A stretch of 64,000 nt of DNA from Candidatus Acidiferrum typicum (GTDB taxonomy: Bacteria > Acidobacteriota > Terriglobia > Acidiferrales > UBA7541), in NCBI GenBank assembly GCA_002478115.1, contig DLMH01000093.1, positions 368-64,367 on the forward strand. Reading direction: 5' to 3'. The position numbers were made by a program, and so were the translations under genes. A model generated the notes under the pieces. The model ran no database searches. It was not told the origin of the DNA and saw only the letters and a program-made list of their open reading frames with translations. Below, piece by piece: positions 44,401-52,087 of this stretch; position 1 is the first letter of the stretch, and each line of letters begins with the position of its first letter.

Positions 44401-44903
44401 GTAAGGGAGCGCATCCACTGGTGGAGCTTGTCTTGCCTGAGCCGTGTAAGGGCCTCCGCCGGCGAGGCCTTGACGGTTTGATTGCGCTCGTAATCCACAA
44501 CGGTGATTGCGCCGTCGGCGGAGACAGCATGAAGCTGCTCCGGCATGAGCAAGTCGATGTCTTTGTAATGCTTCTTGAGGGAAGCGAGGCTATTGGGGTC
44601 CCAGCTCACAAAAAACGCCGCGCGCAAAGGATCGTAGGTGGCGGGAACCTGCCCGATATGCGCCACGCGCGTGTGACGCCCTTCGCGCAATACCACCGCC
44701 TTCAGGTTCTTTCGCTTGACCGAGTGATAAGCGGGGCGCGTGTCCGGCAACAAAGATGAGGGAAGCTCGACACTTCCGGCGATTGTTACAAAGAAATAGA
44801 TCAGCAGCAGCGTGAGCAGCGCACCGCTGATTTCCAGGAACCGGCGCGTGCGCCGCCAGCGGACTTTCTCCTCGTCATAGAAGATCGGCCTTCGTTCTTT
44901 CAT
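41466..44903 (-). CDS. Three-part polysaccharide enzyme: GH18-like domain, NodB deacetylase, GT2 synthase
   Basis: This is a membrane protein of about 1145 residues. Numbered from ATG 44903, a transmembrane helix at about 25-45 is followed by a glycosidase-18-like barrel (about 80-440) with the abbreviated acidic motif VDFEE (D224, E226). Next is a NodB polysaccharide deacetylase (about 495-695) with D501/D502, the zinc HTFTH (H552, H556) and FRPPYG. A transmembrane pair leads to a processive GT2 synthase (about 765-1000) with DADT, a VAED acidic pair (946-947) and QRFRW (983-987), then further membrane spans. This architecture suggests synthesis, deacetylation and trimming of a poly-N-acetylhexosamine. 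The alternative start GTG 44948 adds 15 residues; PIFYDEEKVRW after M44903 resembles the family N-terminus. Confidence 0.87.
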   Translation of the reverse strand: MKERRPIFYDEEKVRWRRTRRFLEISGALLTLLLIYFFVTIAGSVELPSSLLPDTRPAYHSVKRKNLKAVVLREGRHTRVAHIGQVPATYDPLRAAFFVSWDPNSLASLKKHYKDIDLLMPEQLHAVSADGAITVVDYERNQTVKASPAEALTRLRQDKLHQWMRSLTPPIELPMMGLLNNYDGAVWRVKELAELLANSAARRHLVSDVVEYAVQAHQAGIVVDFEEVPLKSQPSFREFIGELAPALHAVGLKVMIALPARDDEYDYAFFGRETDAIILMNYDQHWLTSEPGPIAAQDWFMENLRQVRQVVPAQKIVAGIANYAYDWTESTQKGPLHAEEFSIQEALLHAHESEAEVEFDAASLNPHYSYVDEQNHTHQVWMLDAITAYNELRASERLGVQGTALWRFGSGDTSIWPIWDATHPDDAIRDKLRDIPPGPDLILEGDGDIWHISDVPKHGVRSFNYDHATDLFTSEKYDAIPLSFDIEELGGAKKKLVISFDDGPDRRWTPKILDILKEKHVPGVFFVVGEEANRAPDLLKREYNEGHEIGNHTFTHPNFDEISRTQIKWELNLTQRLIESTLGVKSILFRPPYGIDHQPEYAEEVQQLPYPQELGYLIVGQRVDPDDWRMTEDKRQRPAEQIAAEVMRQAKNGNIVLLHDGGGERAQTVAALPLIIDQMRAQGYEFVSVSDLIGKTRADVMVPLSFRERLSAHADGFIFAIFQWLRFGIATVFILGIILVSCRALIIGILAIIEKLRPDHDVLPNPIPAVTVLIPAHNEESVIVQTVRSVLASDIPDIHVVVVDDGSADRTLELLQSNFSSETRVQIIHQVNRGKAAALNVALSHARAEIVVTIDADTEVEPDAIRQLLRHFSDPHVGAVAGNVKVGNRSRWLTRWQALEYITSQNMEKRAFDLLNCITVVPGALGAWRRRAIEAAGGITADTVAEDADLTIAIRRLGWRVTYDEYSIAWTEAPVTPGSLIRQRFRWTFGTLQSFWKHSSTLFRAKYGALGWVALPNIFVFQIALPLISPVIDLLFLGSLLLWGLAQLHITQIPHLWTTADVQRSVIFFLGFLIIDVFTCMIAFALEHHEDWTLLVPVLLQRFYYRQLMYIVLFRSVKEAVSGRAVGWRGVETEPPHQTPAAVSS

Positions 44904-44999
44904 GTAACGTGGCGGCCACGCGGCACAGGGGGGCAGCGCCGGAAGCACATACTCCGTCGAGTCAAATCCGTCCCGTCTATTGTAAGATGCGAATCAAGG

Positions 45000-46466
45000 A
45001 TGAAGCGAATTTTCTCCAGTCCCATTTTTCCGCTGCTGGCTGGTGCCTGTCTGCGGATGCTTTTCGTGCTGAAGTTTCCGGCGGGCTCGGGTGACTCCGT
45101 TATTTACGAGCAACTGGCGACGAATTGGCTGAAGCACGGGAAATTCGCGATGGACATCGCCGGGCAACCGGTGCCGGTGGATCTTCGCATGCCGGGATAT
45201 CCGGCGTTTCTGGCGCTCGTTTACGCATTGACCGGCCGCACCGGTGAAAGCGCACGCCTAGCCGTGATGTTGGCGCAGGTGCTGGTGGACCTAGCCTGCT
45301 GCGTGGTAATCGCGGCACTGGCGGCGCTGCTGGTGTCCCTTTGCTCCAGGCAGGCGAACCGTCAACGGGCATTTCTGGTGGGCCTGTGGCTCGCGGCGTT
45401 ATGCCCCTTCACGGCGAATTATGCGGCGGTACCGCTCACGGAAGTGTGGGCCACGTTTCTCACTACAGCGGCGCTGCTGATCCTGGTGATGGTGGCCGCT
45501 GAAGTGCGTGGCGAGTGGCCGGAGTGGCCGCGCCGCGAATGGATCGAAGAGAAAGGGTATTGGAGTTTGGTTGCCTTGGGTGGGCTCGTTGTGGGCGTGG
45601 GCGCCTTATTCCGTCCCGAAACTCCGCTGCTGCTGGTGACAACCATGATTCTGCTGGGTCTCTGGATGTGGTGGCGAGGTGAAACGAAGCGCTTCGTTCT
45701 ATCGGCCGTGCTCATGGCTTGCGCTTGCGCCCTGCCGCTCGTGCCCTGGACTGTGCGGAATGCCATCACCCTTCATGAATTCCAGCCCCTCGCGCCGCAG
45801 GACACCATGCTGCCCGGCGAAGTGAATCCCAAGGGTTTCATGGCGTGGGAACGCACCTGGTTGTTCCGTGTGCGCGATTGTTATCTGGTGCCGTGGAAGC
45901 TCAACGACGATGAGATTCGCCTGGGAGATATTCCGCCGGAGGCGTTTGACACGCCGGAAGAGCGGGATCGCGTCGCTGCGGTGCTGGAGCAATACAACGA
46001 GGACCTGACATTGACCAGGGAGGAAGATGCCGTGTTCGCACAGTTGGCGCGCGAGCGGACCGCGCGGCATCCCCTGCGGACTTATCTCTGGATTCCCATG
46101 CGGCGCGCCGTGCGCATCTGGTTCACCCCGCGCATCGAGTTGCTGCCCGTCTCTGGGCACGTTTTTCCCCTCGCGTATATGTCGGAAGAAGACCCCGTGG
46201 ACCAGCGCATGACGATCCTGATTTTTTTTCTAAACATTTTGTACGTTGGGCTGGGAATCTGGGGTGGCTGGAAATTATGGAAATGCCGCAGGTCACGCGG
46301 CGCCGTGGTGCTCCTCGTGGTCTACATCGTGGTGCGCACGGGCTTTTTGACGACGTTGGAGACACCGGAGCCGCGCTATGTGCTTGTCTGTTTTCCTGCG
46401 CTGATCGCCTTGGCTGCAGCGGCGTTTGCGGGAACGCAGCAGGGAATTCGAGAAGCGGGGAAATAG
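45000..46466 (+). CDS. Polytopic GT39-like glycosyltransferase
   Basis: This 488-residue protein has about ten transmembrane segments. The N-terminal loop after the first helix contains the acidic GSGDSVIYEQLA and PGYPAFLALV segments characteristic of the dolichyl-phosphate-mannose/ArnT (GT39, PMT_2) superfamily, which use polyprenyl-linked sugars at the periplasmic side. A C-terminal non-membrane section ends in a final pair of helices. The acceptor is unknown. It is transcribed divergently from the three-part polysaccharide enzyme, and both may act on the same envelope glycan. The start is ATG 45000; the Shine-Dalgarno sequence is poor. Confidence 0.8.
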   Translation: MKRIFSSPIFPLLAGACLRMLFVLKFPAGSGDSVIYEQLATNWLKHGKFAMDIAGQPVPVDLRMPGYPAFLALVYALTGRTGESARLAVMLAQVLVDLACCVVIAALAALLVSLCSRQANRQRAFLVGLWLAALCPFTANYAAVPLTEVWATFLTTAALLILVMVAAEVRGEWPEWPRREWIEEKGYWSLVALGGLVVGVGALFRPETPLLLVTTMILLGLWMWWRGETKRFVLSAVLMACACALPLVPWTVRNAITLHEFQPLAPQDTMLPGEVNPKGFMAWERTWLFRVRDCYLVPWKLNDDEIRLGDIPPEAFDTPEERDRVAAVLEQYNEDLTLTREEDAVFAQLARERTARHPLRTYLWIPMRRAVRIWFTPRIELLPVSGHVFPLAYMSEEDPVDQRMTILIFFLNILYVGLGIWGGWKLWKCRRSRGAVVLLVVYIVVRTGFLTTLETPEPRYVLVCFPALIALAAAAFAGTQQGIREAGK

Positions 46467-46497
46467 GTCAACGCGAAGAGGAAGGAAAAGGTGACGG

Positions 46498-47925
46498 CTA
46501 GCGCTCTTCCGGCGGCTCGGGGTGGATGGTCACGCGAAAGATTTGCGGGAAGCGTTCCTTCACGCGATCCTCGAGCGCGGCAGTCACATCGTGGATGCGC
46601 GTGATGGGAAGATCACTCTTCATGATGCAGTGGCAAGAGACGAGCGTGTGGTGTTCCACCTGGCGCACGCGCACGTCGTGGCAATTGATCAGTTCGTCGT
46701 AGTCATGAGGCAAGCTGTTCAGGAAAGCTTCGACCGCCAGTTCCAGCCGGTGCATTTCTCCTATGCGTGTATCGGGCGTGGCAATGTGGCGGCCGAGGGG
46801 CTCAATGTGAATGTTCACCTCGGCATTGCCATTGCGTAAAGATTGAATGCCTTCCTCAAGTTCGGTGGCGCGGCGATGGGCGTCGCGCAGGCTAAGATTT
46901 TCATCCACTTCCAGATGGAGCTCGACGAAAAGACGGCCGTCCTGCTGAAACGCCGAGAGATCGTGAATGGCCAGGCCCATCCGCTGCGCCACGGCGCGTA
47001 TCGATTCAAAAAGATGCTCGCCTTGCGGGGCGCGCGGCTCCGTATGCACGATCACATCCGCCGGCACGATGTCGCCGATACGCTTCTCAATCGCATCCGT
47101 GAGCAGATGAACCTGCTCCAGGCTGGTGATGCGCGGAACGGAAACCGTGGCGTCCACGAAATGGCGATTGCCGGCGCGGCGGACGCGCACCCGCTCGACT
47201 TCCAGCACTCCATCCATCTGCCCAATCGCGCCGATGATTTCGCTCTGCAGACCTGCCGGGGCGGCATCCAATAAAGCATCCAGAGTGCGGCGGCCCAGTT
47301 GCGAACTGACCCAAAGAATCACGCCGGCAACGGCAAGCGCCGCGAGGGCATCGGCGTAAACCAGCCACAGTAGATTCCATGTGTTGCCGGCCCACACCAG
47401 GCCAATTCCGGCGATGACCACGATCGTGCTCCAAACATCCGTGGAAAAGTGCAAGGCATCGGCTTCCAGGGCCTCGCTGCGGTACTTTCGCGCAACGGCG
47501 GTCAGCGCGCGGGCGCGGGTCATATCGATTGCCAGGGCCACGAACAAAACGACAAAGGCGATGAGGCTGGGTTGGATATGCACGGAGTGGAAGAATAGCC
47601 GCGAAAAGGCTTCGTAGATGATGTAACAAGCGGTGAGGATGAGCAGTCCGGTCTCGATAAAAGCGGAGAAATTCTCGAATTTGCCGTGGCCGTAAGGATG
47701 GCGCTCGTCCGCGGGCTGGTCCGAAACCCGCACGGAAAGAAACGTGATGACCGCCGCAACGAGGTCGAGCCCCGAATGGAGCGCTTCCGAAAGAACGCCC
47801 AAACTGCCCGTACGCAGGACGAGGAAGGTCTTCAGGCAGAGCAGCAGCAACGCGGAGCCCACGCTGAGCAAGGCCGCGCGCTTCTTTTCCTGGATATCCT
47901 CGCGCAGCCTCTGGGAGAAGGGCAT
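46498..47925 (-). CDS. Cation diffusion facilitator with three C-terminal cytosolic domains
   Basis: CDF transporters export divalent metals (Zn, Fe, Mn, Co) by proton antiport. Six membrane helices span about 20-210, with the metal-site pairs H50/D54 (HSGLD) and H159/D163 (HFSTD), a zinc- or iron-type pattern. The usual C-terminal domain is about 80 residues, but this 475-residue protein has three in a row (about 212-297, 300-376, 385-471), each ending in a related IHxEP-like motif (VHTEP, IHIEP, IHPEP). ATG 47925 is the start; a 7-bp hairpin lies just upstream. It is convergent with the GT39-like gene. Confidence 0.9.
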   Translation of the reverse strand: MPFSQRLREDIQEKKRAALLSVGSALLLLCLKTFLVLRTGSLGVLSEALHSGLDLVAAVITFLSVRVSDQPADERHPYGHGKFENFSAFIETGLLILTACYIIYEAFSRLFFHSVHIQPSLIAFVVLFVALAIDMTRARALTAVARKYRSEALEADALHFSTDVWSTIVVIAGIGLVWAGNTWNLLWLVYADALAALAVAGVILWVSSQLGRRTLDALLDAAPAGLQSEIIGAIGQMDGVLEVERVRVRRAGNRHFVDATVSVPRITSLEQVHLLTDAIEKRIGDIVPADVIVHTEPRAPQGEHLFESIRAVAQRMGLAIHDLSAFQQDGRLFVELHLEVDENLSLRDAHRRATELEEGIQSLRNGNAEVNIHIEPLGRHIATPDTRIGEMHRLELAVEAFLNSLPHDYDELINCHDVRVRQVEHHTLVSCHCIMKSDLPITRIHDVTAALEDRVKERFPQIFRVTIHPEPPEER

Positions 47926-48311
47926 GCCTAAAGACTACCTCAACTCCGTGGGAGTTGCCGGGATTCACTTGAACCCGTCTCATAAATCAGAGCAGTAGGG
48001 AGAATTCCGAGGCCTCAGGGTGAACTGAAGCCCACTCTTTCCGGTGTATTTCCGGAACGGCTGAACAGGTTGCGTGAAAATACCCGCACTGTTGTTCCGA
48101 GCCCCATTTACTTTTTGAACGGGACGAGGTATCTGCTTTTTTGCAGGTCTTTTGCGTATTGCAGAACCCTCGCTCTGCTCGGAATCGCAACGAATTACCG
48201 TTCTTCCGCAATTTGTGAAGCTGTGCCCTGTCGGGGGCCATTTATGAAATGGCTTTTGACAGGAATAGATACCTTGGAGCTGAGGGTGTTTTTTGCGCTT
48301 GGACTCTCTCT
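47926..48311. other. Intergenic region between the CDF and TldE-like genes
   Basis: These 386 bases are less GC-rich than the flanking genes. Directly upstream of the CDF start is a hairpin CAACTCC/GGAGTTG (47941-47957) whose arm contains GGAG on the minus strand, so it could mask a ribosome site. Nothing else recognisable is present; a tRNA-like stretch near 47950-47995 does not form a complete cloverleaf. Confidence 0.45.
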
Positions 48312-50138
48312 TCAGTTGTTCCCTTTGGGGGTCATCGGAGGCTCGGGCAGCAGTGGCAAACGCTTGGGCTCCCCGCGCGCGCCACGCACCTCAATCTCGT
48401 CAAAGAGCAGCGACGGCGCGACGACGGAGGCGGGCAGGCCATTCTGCGCCGTGCCGAACGCCCCGAGGGCCGTGCCAGAAACGCCCACAACCTGGCTCTG
48501 CATGTAGTTGTAGACAAAATCATCGTCGCCAATCGCGCTAATATTCCGCAGCGTCCGCGGGCTGAAGCCGGTAATGCGGGCCCCTCGCACCATTTCCTCG
48601 TGGCCGTCCTCCGGAAAGATCTTATACACCACCAGCGGCAGACGTTCCGTGGCGGCATTGCCCCCAAAGCTGGCCAGGAGCTCCGTGAAATCCTCCTGGT
48701 GCATCAGGCTGATCGAAGGATTGTCCATCTGCCGCACGACCAGGCAGTAGTTCAGCTTCTCCGAACGGCAAGCATCCAGAAATTTCTTTTTCAGGTCGTC
48801 GCGGGGAACGGTTTCAGAGGAGGTAAAGAATAGATTGCTCATGGTTGGCTGGGGGTCGCTGAGGAAGGCAGAGCGGCCGTGGCCATTGGACTTGCCGAAG
48901 TCGGGGCCGGGGCGGCGCGACATAAGAAGATTCTCCAGTTTCCCTTCCTCCACGAGGCTCACCTTCTGCGCGGGTACTCCCTCTTCATCGATCGAATAAC
49001 CGCCGATGAGCGGCGTGCCTTTGTAGTCTTTCGCGAAGGGATCATCCACGAGAGAAACCGTCAGCGGAAGAACGCGAGCGCCCACCTTGCCACTCCATTC
49101 GCTGCGCGCGCCCAGGCTGTTCATCAACTGATCCATAACCTGCTGGAACGCCAGGGGAGGCCGCGCCCCGCTTAACGACGGGCTAAGAACCTCCGCAATC
49201 AGTGGCGCGGCCGCGCGCGCTTCGAACAAAACCGGGCCCGTGTAATCCGGTGCCGTGGAAGCCGCGCGCATGGCCATCAATTCGCTCCCGGCAACGTTGA
49301 GGCCCTTGCGGACCGTGTCTACATTGGGAAGATCGGCAGGCCGCGGCGCGTAACTGGAATAATAGTGGCTCACCTGCATGCCGTCGGCAGCCAGAGTATT
49401 CATGCCCGCTTCGATAGCGGCGAAGCAATGATTGGCGCGAATCTCGGTGCCTTCACTCGTCAAGAGGTACTCGGTCGTGTACACCAGATAGTAGGTGACC
49501 CGCGATTCGTAAATTTGCGGGAAGGCGCGCAGCGCGGCGGAAGTGTCGCGGGCTTCCTGCTCCCAATTGCGGTTGGACCAATCCGAGGGCGCCAACGGAT
49601 CGATGTGTTGGACGGGCTCGACCTTCGCGAAGTCGTCAATATCGGAAGGACGCGCCAGGCTGCTCAGATAAGCCTGTTTGCGGGAATAGGTTTCGACAGC
49701 TTCCTTGAAGGCCTGATCCGTGGCGATCCAAAGATCCTGGCGCAGCGAATCGTAGTCGCGGTCGATGCCCACGTCCCCCGAGCGGCCGATGAATCCGCGA
49801 AAGCCCTCTTCGCTGATGAAATTGGAGCTGTCCAGTTTGTAATCCCCAACCCGCGCGGAAACATTCATAAGGCGTTCGCGGCTGTGGTTGGAAGAAATCA
49901 GCGCGCCGAATTCGGCCACAATCTCGCGGACGTCCATATCGAGCAGGCGGTATTCCACGTAGTAGGGGCGTACCGGCTGATCCGCTTGCGGGATTTGCAG
50001 TTGCAGGCGCGTCTTGGAGCGCGCCATTTCATCACGCATGGCGCTCAGCGTGTGATCGTTGTCCGCGGGAGCCTGGGCCAAGCCGGCGGTGGCGGTGGAA
50101 AGAGCGAAGAAAATAGCCGCGAGCCGAAGGGTGCGCAT
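48312..50138 (-). CDS. Exported TldE/PmbA-like protein lacking the metalloprotease motif
   Basis: This protein of about 608 residues of the TldD/PmbA family has a signal peptide (MRTLRLAAIFFALSTATAGLAQA). It aligns with the next upstream gene product through the C-terminal beta-fold (GGYSIDEEGVPAQKVSLVEEGKLENLLMSR, FGKSNGHGRSAF, RLPLVVYKIFPEDGHEEMVRG), but the place of the zinc motif HExxxH reads EARAAAPLIAEVL. In the cytosolic TldD-TldE protease the catalytic TldD carries HExxxH and TldE does not, so this is the likely non-catalytic partner. Its ATG (50136-50138) overlaps the TAA of the upstream gene as TAATG, which implies translational coupling and near-equal amounts. Confidence 0.82.
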   Translation of the reverse strand: MRTLRLAAIFFALSTATAGLAQAPADNDHTLSAMRDEMARSKTRLQLQIPQADQPVRPYYVEYRLLDMDVREIVAEFGALISSNHSRERLMNVSARVGDYKLDSSNFISEEGFRGFIGRSGDVGIDRDYDSLRQDLWIATDQAFKEAVETYSRKQAYLSSLARPSDIDDFAKVEPVQHIDPLAPSDWSNRNWEQEARDTSAALRAFPQIYESRVTYYLVYTTEYLLTSEGTEIRANHCFAAIEAGMNTLAADGMQVSHYYSSYAPRPADLPNVDTVRKGLNVAGSELMAMRAASTAPDYTGPVLFEARAAAPLIAEVLSPSLSGARPPLAFQQVMDQLMNSLGARSEWSGKVGARVLPLTVSLVDDPFAKDYKGTPLIGGYSIDEEGVPAQKVSLVEEGKLENLLMSRRPGPDFGKSNGHGRSAFLSDPQPTMSNLFFTSSETVPRDDLKKKFLDACRSEKLNYCLVVRQMDNPSISLMHQEDFTELLASFGGNAATERLPLVVYKIFPEDGHEEMVRGARITGFSPRTLRNISAIGDDDFVYNYMQSQVVGVSGTALGAFGTAQNGLPASVVAPSLLFDEIEVRGARGEPKRLPLLPEPPMTPKGNN

Positions 50139-51871
50139 TACTGGAGGCCTCCCGATTTTGCATCGTCGTGCGCGGGCGGCGGCAGAATCGGCGGCCGGTC
50201 CGTGGATGTTTCCTTTTTCTGGACTTCCAATTCCGAAGTGAGGATGGCGGGAGAAGCGGCGGAGACTGGCACGGAACCTGACTCCGCGCCACAATAGCCG
50301 TTAAAGACTTCCGGCGTATCGCCGGTGGCCACAATCTTGGTCAGCGCGGCGAGCGGTGTGCCGACGATGTCCACGCCGCGGACCAGTTCGTCCGGGCGCC
50401 CGTCGGCGAACACCTTGTAGACCACCAGCGGTTGCACCTGGAAGGCTTGCGGCTGCCCGCGGCCCGTAAAGGTGAAACCTCCGGCGATGTCATCAATGAG
50501 CAGGCCATAGGGCTTGCCTTGCTGCTTGACGAGTTCGATGAGTTTTGCGCGAAGCTGCGCGTTCGTCACCGTCTTGCTGCTTTGCACGATCAGGTTTCCC
50601 TGCCGCGAAACCGGCGTCGCGCCGATCTGCCGCCGTCCATGTCCATTGGAATGCGGGAAACCTTCGAGTGGCGAGCGCGACATCTCGAAGTTCTTGAGAA
50701 CGCCGTGATCCACCAGCACCACGCGCTGTGCCGCCACACCTTCGTCGTCAAACTGGTAGTAGCCCAACAGGTCCTGGTTGCCCAGCTTTTTCATGGTTGT
50801 GTCATCAACGAGGCTGAGGAATTCGGGGAGGATGGTTTCGCCCACCTTTTTGGCAAACGTCTGGCCTTCATTGACGTCCTTCTGACGATGGCCCTCGGCG
50901 CGATGCCCGAAAACTTCGTGGAAGAACACGGCGGCGGCGCGGCCTGTCAGCAGCGCCGGCCCAACTGTCGGGTCGTTCAGGGGAGAGGCGACCAGGCCTT
51001 CCATTTCTTTGCGAAGCTGCGCGGCGGCAGCGTACACCGCTTTGTCAGTGGGGGCCTCCGAGGGATTGACCCAATCGAAGTTATAAATACGGTCAATGTC
51101 CATGCCATCGCTGGCCTTGCCTTGAATAAATAATTCCAGGCGGTAGCGGATCTGGCCAAACTGCAGATGCGTGCCTTCGGTGTTCAATTGCATGATGTTT
51201 TCCGCCTGCGCGGTAAACGTGACGATGGAGTTGATGACCGCGGTGGACTGCCGGAAGTACCGCGTATAATCACGAACCTTCTGTTCCCACGGCTTGCGAT
51301 CGAGAGTGAACGACACCCACGGCCCCGTGTAGGTCTGCGGCTTTTCGCGCGAAAAATCGGGCGCGCGGCCCTCTTCCGTCTGTACTTTCACTTCCTTGCC
51401 GGTCTTGATCTTGATCAGCGCCTCGGCGGCGGCGCGGTATTGCTTGTCGGTTTCCAGCCAGATCGCGCGGCGCAGCACCTCGGGATCGTCGTCGAGCGGG
51501 GCATTGGTGCCGGGGCCGCCGTTGGGCGGCGTTCGGCCGTCGACCTTGTGAGTGTCGTCGAGTTCGTAGCTGCCGGTGCGTACCGTCACTTCCAGCCAAC
51601 GATTCCGCGCCTCATCGCTGCTCAGAAGGGCCCCATTGGAACCTGATACCGTGGCGCGCTGCGAGTCCGTAAGGGTGTAACCGATGTAATAGGCCGCGGG
51701 ATCCTGCTCGCCAAGGGTCTTCAGCGAACGGTCGAGCTCCGTTTTCATCGCGTCGAAAAGGGGCGATGCTTTGGGTGCGCCGTCGGGCGGATCAGCCGAG
51801 CGCAGGGGAAGCACGAGGAGAGTCGCGCCGAGAAGAGTGGTAGCCGCAAAGATGCGCTGGTGGGGACGCAT
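50138..51871 (-). CDS. Exported TldD-like metalloprotease
   Basis: This TldD/PmbA family protein of about 577 residues has a signal peptide (FAATTLLGATLLVLPLRSADPP) and an intact zinc motif FFHEVFGHRAEGH (H318, E319, H323 from ATG 51871). E. coli TldD/TldE is cytosolic and processes peptides such as microcin B17 and CcdA; an exported pair would act in the periplasm or outside. I choose ATG 51871 because the signal peptide begins there; the frame is open from a GTG at 51913. It is co-transcribed with, and overlaps, the TldE-like gene downstream. It is divergent from the kinase gene at 52088. No modified-peptide precursor is visible nearby. Confidence 0.85.
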   Translation of the reverse strand: MRPHQRIFAATTLLGATLLVLPLRSADPPDGAPKASPLFDAMKTELDRSLKTLGEQDPAAYYIGYTLTDSQRATVSGSNGALLSSDEARNRWLEVTVRTGSYELDDTHKVDGRTPPNGGPGTNAPLDDDPEVLRRAIWLETDKQYRAAAEALIKIKTGKEVKVQTEEGRAPDFSREKPQTYTGPWVSFTLDRKPWEQKVRDYTRYFRQSTAVINSIVTFTAQAENIMQLNTEGTHLQFGQIRYRLELFIQGKASDGMDIDRIYNFDWVNPSEAPTDKAVYAAAAQLRKEMEGLVASPLNDPTVGPALLTGRAAAVFFHEVFGHRAEGHRQKDVNEGQTFAKKVGETILPEFLSLVDDTTMKKLGNQDLLGYYQFDDEGVAAQRVVLVDHGVLKNFEMSRSPLEGFPHSNGHGRRQIGATPVSRQGNLIVQSSKTVTNAQLRAKLIELVKQQGKPYGLLIDDIAGGFTFTGRGQPQAFQVQPLVVYKVFADGRPDELVRGVDIVGTPLAALTKIVATGDTPEVFNGYCGAESGSVPVSAASPAILTSELEVQKKETSTDRPPILPPPAHDDAKSGGLQ

Positions 51872-52087
51872 TTGCCATAGTGCTCCAATTTGAAGGTTCA
51901 AAGGATGCCTCACTCTAAATTAGACGAAAACGGTGAGTCTTCAGTGTACGTCAGGCGGGTGCGTCAGACAAAGCGTAGCGAGCGGCGGGTTGCGGGGCTC
52001 TTCCCGATTGGCAGCACTGAGCCGCGTGGCCGAGCAGGAGGTTGCGCGTTTGCCTGCATTGAAGTGCTGGGGTAAACTCCAAGGCCA

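Noticed and set aside
47950..47995. Minus-strand stretch resembling a tRNA T-arm and variable region.
   Set aside because: No complete acceptor stem, D-arm or anticodon arm could be folded; the T-arm has an inserted pair of bases.
48070..48507. 145-codon plus-strand frame between the CDF and TldE-like genes.
   Set aside because: It has no Shine-Dalgarno sequence, runs into the antisense of the TldE-like gene and has no family similarity.
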